Positions 61,014-64,000 of a DNA stretch of 64,000 nt are shown piece by piece (positions within the stretch are counted from its first letter, which is position 1; every line of letters starts with the position of its first letter). The notes under the pieces were generated by a model. The model made no database searches and had not been told where the DNA came from. It was given only the letters and a program-made list of their open reading frames with translations. Both the position numbers and the translations under genes were made by a program. The stretch is taken from NCBI RefSeq assembly GCF_009712425.2, contig NZ_VCJR02000003.1, forward strand, positions 1 to 64,000, given 5' to 3'. Origin of the DNA: Aquisalinus luteolus. Lineage in GTDB: Bacteria > Pseudomonadota > Alphaproteobacteria > Caulobacterales > Parvularculaceae.

Positions 61014-61889
61014 TCATTGACCTTGCTGCGGGCGTTCCTTTAGCTCGATCTCGAACAGGGCGGGCCAGTACTTTCCTGTAACGAACAGTCTGCCGCCATC
61101 TTTGTCCCATGCTATGCCGTTGAGAACGAAATCACGGCTCGGGCCGATGCCTGCCATCTGGGACAGGCCGGTGAGGTCGATGACGCCCGTCACCTTGCCT
61201 GTCGCCGGGGCGATACGCACTATGGCATTGCTTAGCCAGACATTGGCCCAGACCTCGCCATCGATCCATTCCAGCTCGTTCAGGCGGCCGACGGGCTGGC
61301 CGCGGGCGGTGACGCTGACGCTGGAGACCTCCTCGAAGGTTTCCGGGTCGAGGAAGCGCAGCCGGTCGCTGCCATCACTCATGATCAGCTGCTCGCCATT
61401 GGAAGTAATGCCCCAGCCCTCGCCAGTGTAAGAAAACTCTTTCTCGACCTCGAAACTCTCCTGATCTAGCACGAAGGCCTTGCCCGACCGCCAGGTCAGG
61501 TTGATCAGCTGGCCGTTCCAGTCGACGAGGCCCTCGCCGAAATATTCATACGGCACGTCATGGCGCTGAAGGACCTCGCCAGTTTCAAGGTCGACCTTGC
61601 GAACTGTCGATTCTCCGTTGCGCCCTGTGCTCTCGAACAAATGGCCGTCTTTCCACAACAGTCCTTGCGTGAACGCGCCCTGGTCATGGGGGTAGGTGTT
61701 CACAATGGTATAGTCATAGAGCGGGATGTCAGCCGGCGATGCCGCATCGCTGGCCGGTGGCGTGGCCTGCTGGCTTGCAGGGTCCTGTGCTGCCGTCTCT
61801 GCAACAGGCGCAGCATCAGTCTGATCGGCATTGCCGCAGGCGGCGAGCGCCATTGCGGCGAAAAACAGGGCGTATCTCATCAGGGTCAT
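61014..61889 (-). CDS. glutaminyl-peptide cyclotransferase, predicted lipoprotein
   Basis: The 291-residue protein matches the five-bladed propeller glutamine cyclotransferase family, which converts N-terminal glutamine to pyroglutamate. YPHDQGAFTQGLLWKDGHLFESTGRNGESTVRKVDLETG is the family's opening, given here in part; LNELEWIDGEVWANVW and FVLNGIAWDKDGGRLFVTGK follow. A lipoprotein signal with AMALAAC (Cys19) places it at a membrane facing the periplasm. It is one of a leftward row of genes that starts with ygfZ. Confidence 0.92.
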   Translation of the reverse strand: MTLMRYALFFAAMALAACGNADQTDAAPVAETAAQDPASQQATPPASDAASPADIPLYDYTIVNTYPHDQGAFTQGLLWKDGHLFESTGRNGESTVRKVDLETGEVLQRHDVPYEYFGEGLVDWNGQLINLTWRSGKAFVLDQESFEVEKEFSYTGEGWGITSNGEQLIMSDGSDRLRFLDPETFEEVSSVSVTARGQPVGRLNELEWIDGEVWANVWLSNAIVRIAPATGKVTGVIDLTGLSQMAGIGPSRDFVLNGIAWDKDGGRLFVTGKYWPALFEIELKERPQQGQ

Positions 61890-61929
61890 TCAGGCTCGCT
61901 GTCGGTTTCGCGCCAGCATAGACGGGTTT

Positions 61930-62148
61930 TTACGCCTTGTTGAGTTCCGAATGACTTTTGAGCACTTCAGAGCCGTCTTCCTGCTTGATGTAATAGGCGG
62001 GGTTGTCGTCATCGGCGTCGCGGGTGATCTCGCTGCCGTCGATCTTGCGAGTGATCTTTTGGGTGTAACTCTTCTCCACCTTGCCAGTGGCCGTGCCATT
62101 GCCCCAGCTCCATTTCACTTTCGTGCCGACATTATAGGTCTTGCTCAT
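61930..62148 (-). CDS. DUF2945 (Tudor-like) small protein
   Basis: The 72-residue protein matches the DUF2945 / hypervirulence-associated Tudor-like family: YNVGTKVKWSWGNGTATGKV, then ITRKIDGSEITRDA and NPAYYIKQEDGSEVLKSHSEL. Members are short, soluble and of unknown function. AGGAGA precedes the ATG. It lies 49 bases after tag and 40 bases before the cyclotransferase gene. Confidence 0.88.
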   Translation of the reverse strand: MSKTYNVGTKVKWSWGNGTATGKVEKSYTQKITRKIDGSEITRDADDDNPAYYIKQEDGSEVLKSHSELNKA

Positions 62149-62197
62149 CGCAGGTCTCCTTTGTTGCGTTTCGCAAACGCCGGAGGGGCGCGGTGGT

Positions 62198-62770
62198 TCA
62201 GCCCATGCGTTTCACGACAGCGTGACGGTGGCAGTCCGCCGTGTGGTCGTTGACCATGCCGACCGCCTGCATGAAGGCATAGATGATGGTCGGCCCGCAG
62301 AACTTGAAACCGCGCTTCTTCATGTCCTTGGAGATCGCCTCGGAAAGCGGCGTCGCGGCGGGCACATCCTTGATGGTCTTGCGATTGCCTTGCAGGGGCG
62401 CGCCGTCGACGTAGTTCCACAGATAGTCGGAGAAATCCTCGCCCGCTTCGCGCATGTCGAGCCAGATTTGCGCGTTCTTGATTGCACCCTCGATCTTGCC
62501 GCGATGGCGGATGATACCGGCATCGCCAAGCAGCCGGGTTACGTCTTTTTCGCCGAAGCGTGCGACTTTCTCGGGCTCGAAGCCCTTGAACGCAGCGCGG
62601 AAATTCTCCCGCTTATAGAGTATAGTGCGCCAGGAAAGTCCGGCCTGGAAGCCGTCTAGGATCAGCTTTTCGTAGAGGGCCCGGGCGTCGCGTTCGGGCA
62701 CGCCCCATTCTTCGTCGTGATAGGCCGCGTAAAGATCATCGCCTTCCGGCACCCAGGCGCAGCGCTTCAT
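62198..62770 (-). CDS. tag: DNA-3-methyladenine glycosylase I
   Basis: The 190-residue enzyme removes 3-methyladenine from alkylated DNA. The zinc-snap residues are present: Cys4 in MKRCAWV, His18 in AYHDEEWG, and His/Cys in VNDHTADCHRH at the C-terminus. The base-binding helix reads LDGFQAGLSWRTILYKRENF; E. coli Tag has Glu where this protein has Asp39. The start ATG 62770 lies four bases after the ygfZ stop, with GAGG nearby, so the two are co-transcribed. Confidence 0.95.
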   Translation of the reverse strand: MKRCAWVPEGDDLYAAYHDEEWGVPERDARALYEKLILDGFQAGLSWRTILYKRENFRAAFKGFEPEKVARFGEKDVTRLLGDAGIIRHRGKIEGAIKNAQIWLDMREAGEDFSDYLWNYVDGAPLQGNRKTIKDVPAATPLSEAISKDMKKRGFKFCGPTIIYAFMQAVGMVNDHTADCHRHAVVKRMG

Positions 62771-62774
62771 AGTG

Positions 62775-63629
62775 TCAGTCCTCAAGATAGGGTGGCCGGG
62801 TCAGGGTAACCGTCTGGTCGTCAACCGTAAGGCCAGCGTCACCGGCCTTGTCCAGCCGGTCGAGGCGGATGAGCGCTAGCGACTGTTTGTCAGCATTGGA
62901 GGTGATCTCGCCCAGCGTCGACTCACCCGCCATCACCGGGCTGCCAACGCTCAGCGGGGCAGGAGCCTCGACTATGAGAGTGCGCTTGCGCACCTCGCCC
63001 TTGCGCTTCATCCGGCTGGCGACTTCCTGGCCGACGAAACAGCCCTTCTTGTAGTCTATGGCATTGAGCCGGTCCATGTTCACATCCATGGGGAAGGTCT
63101 GCTCACTGACGAAATCAGCATCGAATTCCGGCACGCCCAGTACCGTGCGGTGGGCATCCCATTCGGCGCGGGAGACCTCGCCCGGCAGGTCGGGCTTGGC
63201 TTGGGTTGGCCCCAGCACGCGCACGCCAAGGGCAGGCAGGCGCGGGTCGCGATAGACATGCAGGAAGGCCAGCGCCTCGGCGATCATCTTCTCCAGCCGG
63301 TTCTCATCGCCCCACATCTGCACGGCAGTCCATAACTCGCTGACATCCTCGATCTCGACTTTAGCACGCAGCTTATACAGCGTGAGTTTCTTTTTCAGCG
63401 TGTCGGCGATGCTGGCGGGGCAGTCCAGCAGGAGGTCGTCGCCTTTTCTCGCAATGAAGAAATCCGAGATGATCTTGCCCTGTGGCGTCAGCAGCAGGGA
63501 ATAGACCGGCTGCTCGTCCGTCAGCTTGGTCAGCGACTGGGTGACGAGGCCGCGCAGGAATTCCAGCGTATCGGGGCCCGAAAGATGCAGAACGGCCCGG
63601 TCGGGCAGGGTATAGGAGTGTACTGTCAT
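62775..63629 (-). CDS. ygfZ: folate-binding protein YgfZ, Fe-S cluster repair factor
   Basis: The 284-residue protein is a YgfZ/IBA57 family protein related to the glycine-cleavage T-protein. It helps maintain Fe-S enzymes with a folate cofactor. The diagnostic motif KGCFVGQEV (K-G-C-x-x-G-Q) is present; the N-terminal [16 protein letters not shown] and the [16 protein letters not shown] strand agree. It is divergent from the dihydroorotase gene with 54 bases between starts, and is followed by tag after a four-base gap. Confidence 0.95.
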   Translation of the reverse strand: MTVHSYTLPDRAVLHLSGPDTLEFLRGLVTQSLTKLTDEQPVYSLLLTPQGKIISDFFIARKGDDLLLDCPASIADTLKKKLTLYKLRAKVEIEDVSELWTAVQMWGDENRLEKMIAEALAFLHVYRDPRLPALGVRVLGPTQAKPDLPGEVSRAEWDAHRTVLGVPEFDADFVSEQTFPMDVNMDRLNAIDYKKGCFVGQEVASRMKRKGEVRKRTLIVEAPAPLSVGSPVMAGESTLGEITSNADKQSLALIRLDRLDKAGDAGLTVDDQTVTLTRPPYLED

Positions 63630-63683
63630 GGCTCACACTTAAGCGATTTGCGAGTTGCTTTCAAAGCGCTTATGAAGGCGGGC

Positions 63684-64000
63684 ATGAGCACATATGACCT
63701 GATCCTGAAGAATGGTACTGTCGTCAACCATGACGGCGAAGGAAAACGAGATGTCGGCGTAGTTGGCGGCAAGATTGCCGCGATCGGCGACCTTGGTCAG
63801 GCGGATGCCGGGGAGGTGATCGACTGCACCGGGCTGCACGTGCTGCCGGGCATCATCGATAGCCAGGTGCATTTTCGCGAGCCGGGCAACGAGTACAAGG
63901 AAGACTTGGAAAGCGGTGCCCGCGCAGCGGTGATGGGCGGCGTGACGGCAGTATTCGAGATGCCGAACACCAAGCCGTTGACGACGACGGCGAGCGCGAT
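63684..64000 (+). CDS. pyrC: dihydroorotase, N-terminal part (runs off the window)
   Basis: The first 105 codons of an amidohydrolase are seen. They show the N-terminal beta sandwich ([28 protein letters not shown]) and the metal-binding HxR motif VHFREPG in [12 protein letters not shown], then [23 protein letters not shown]. This wording fits the dihydroorotase group that cyclises carbamoyl-aspartate to dihydroorotate in pyrimidine synthesis. A close amidohydrolase such as allantoinase is less likely. The ATG 63684 follows GGCGGG. The 3' end is outside the window. Confidence 0.85.
   Translation, partial: MSTYDLILKNGTVVNHDGEGKRDVGVVGGKIAAIGDLGQADAGEVIDCTGLHVLPGIIDSQVHFREPGNEYKEDLESGARAAVMGGVTAVFEMPNTKPLTTTASA

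Noticed and set aside
1-64000. CRISPR array, rRNA, tRNA, insertion sequence or prophage
   Set aside because: No regularly spaced repeats, rRNA segments, tRNA cloverleafs, transposase or phage structural genes were seen when reading both strands. A tRNA scan would be needed to exclude a missed tRNA.

Overview
The window reads as a chromosome segment of a GC-rich, Gram-negative, marine-type alphaproteobacterium. Three large TonB-dependent receptors, a SapC/tryptophan-halogenase/cupin cluster, a NadQ/NrtR-like regulator beside nadABC and a TTAA-N7-TTAA (CtrA-type) box all fit the Caulobacterales/Maricaulales/Parvularculales neighbourhood. The genus cannot be read from the sequence. I saw no tRNA, rRNA, CRISPR array, insertion sequence or integrase.

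Positions 1 to about 8750 look acquired. The DNA is visibly more A+T-rich than what follows. It carries a zinc-hook AAA ATPase translationally coupled to a multi-spanning membrane protein, a C5 DNA methyltransferase with an HNH endonuclease, a Vsr nuclease convergent with the HNH gene, a hairpin-rich oriT-like spacer, and a relaxase with a MobC-like partner and a small overlapping ORF. This is best read as the end of a mobilizable defence island whose other end lies outside the window.

Positions 8756-21800 form a nutrient-scavenging locus: a LytS-type kinase divergent from its LytTR regulator, a periplasmic GH3 beta-glucosidase, a TonB receptor, then halogenase, SapC, JmjC/cupin-like protein and a second halogenase. 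Facing it are an exported beta-helix protein and a Sel1/peptidoglycan-binding protein (21815-24317), followed by TusA and a degenerate FAD-oxidase-like protein. Next come a second TonB receptor, a slipin-NfeD membrane pair and a third TonB receptor.

Positions 35223-46195 hold SelO, a fused alpha/beta 2-oxoacid dehydrogenase E1 overlapping an acyltransferase gene, a cloverleaf-like intergenic palindrome, glyS (with two A+T-rich patches), ppdK and a SleB-type cell wall hydrolase. Positions 46218-54705 hold an FNR-like reductase, the nadA-nadB-nadC operon with a candidate operator, a putative metallopeptidase, and the operon HD hydrolase - tyrosine phosphatase - NAD regulator. The last part has a lipoprotein, a TIR-transmembrane-propeller protein, an exported agmatine deiminase homologue, a leftward housekeeping run (ygfZ, tag, DUF2945, glutamine cyclotransferase, a small protein, a KAS III) and the start of a dihydroorotase gene running off the right edge.
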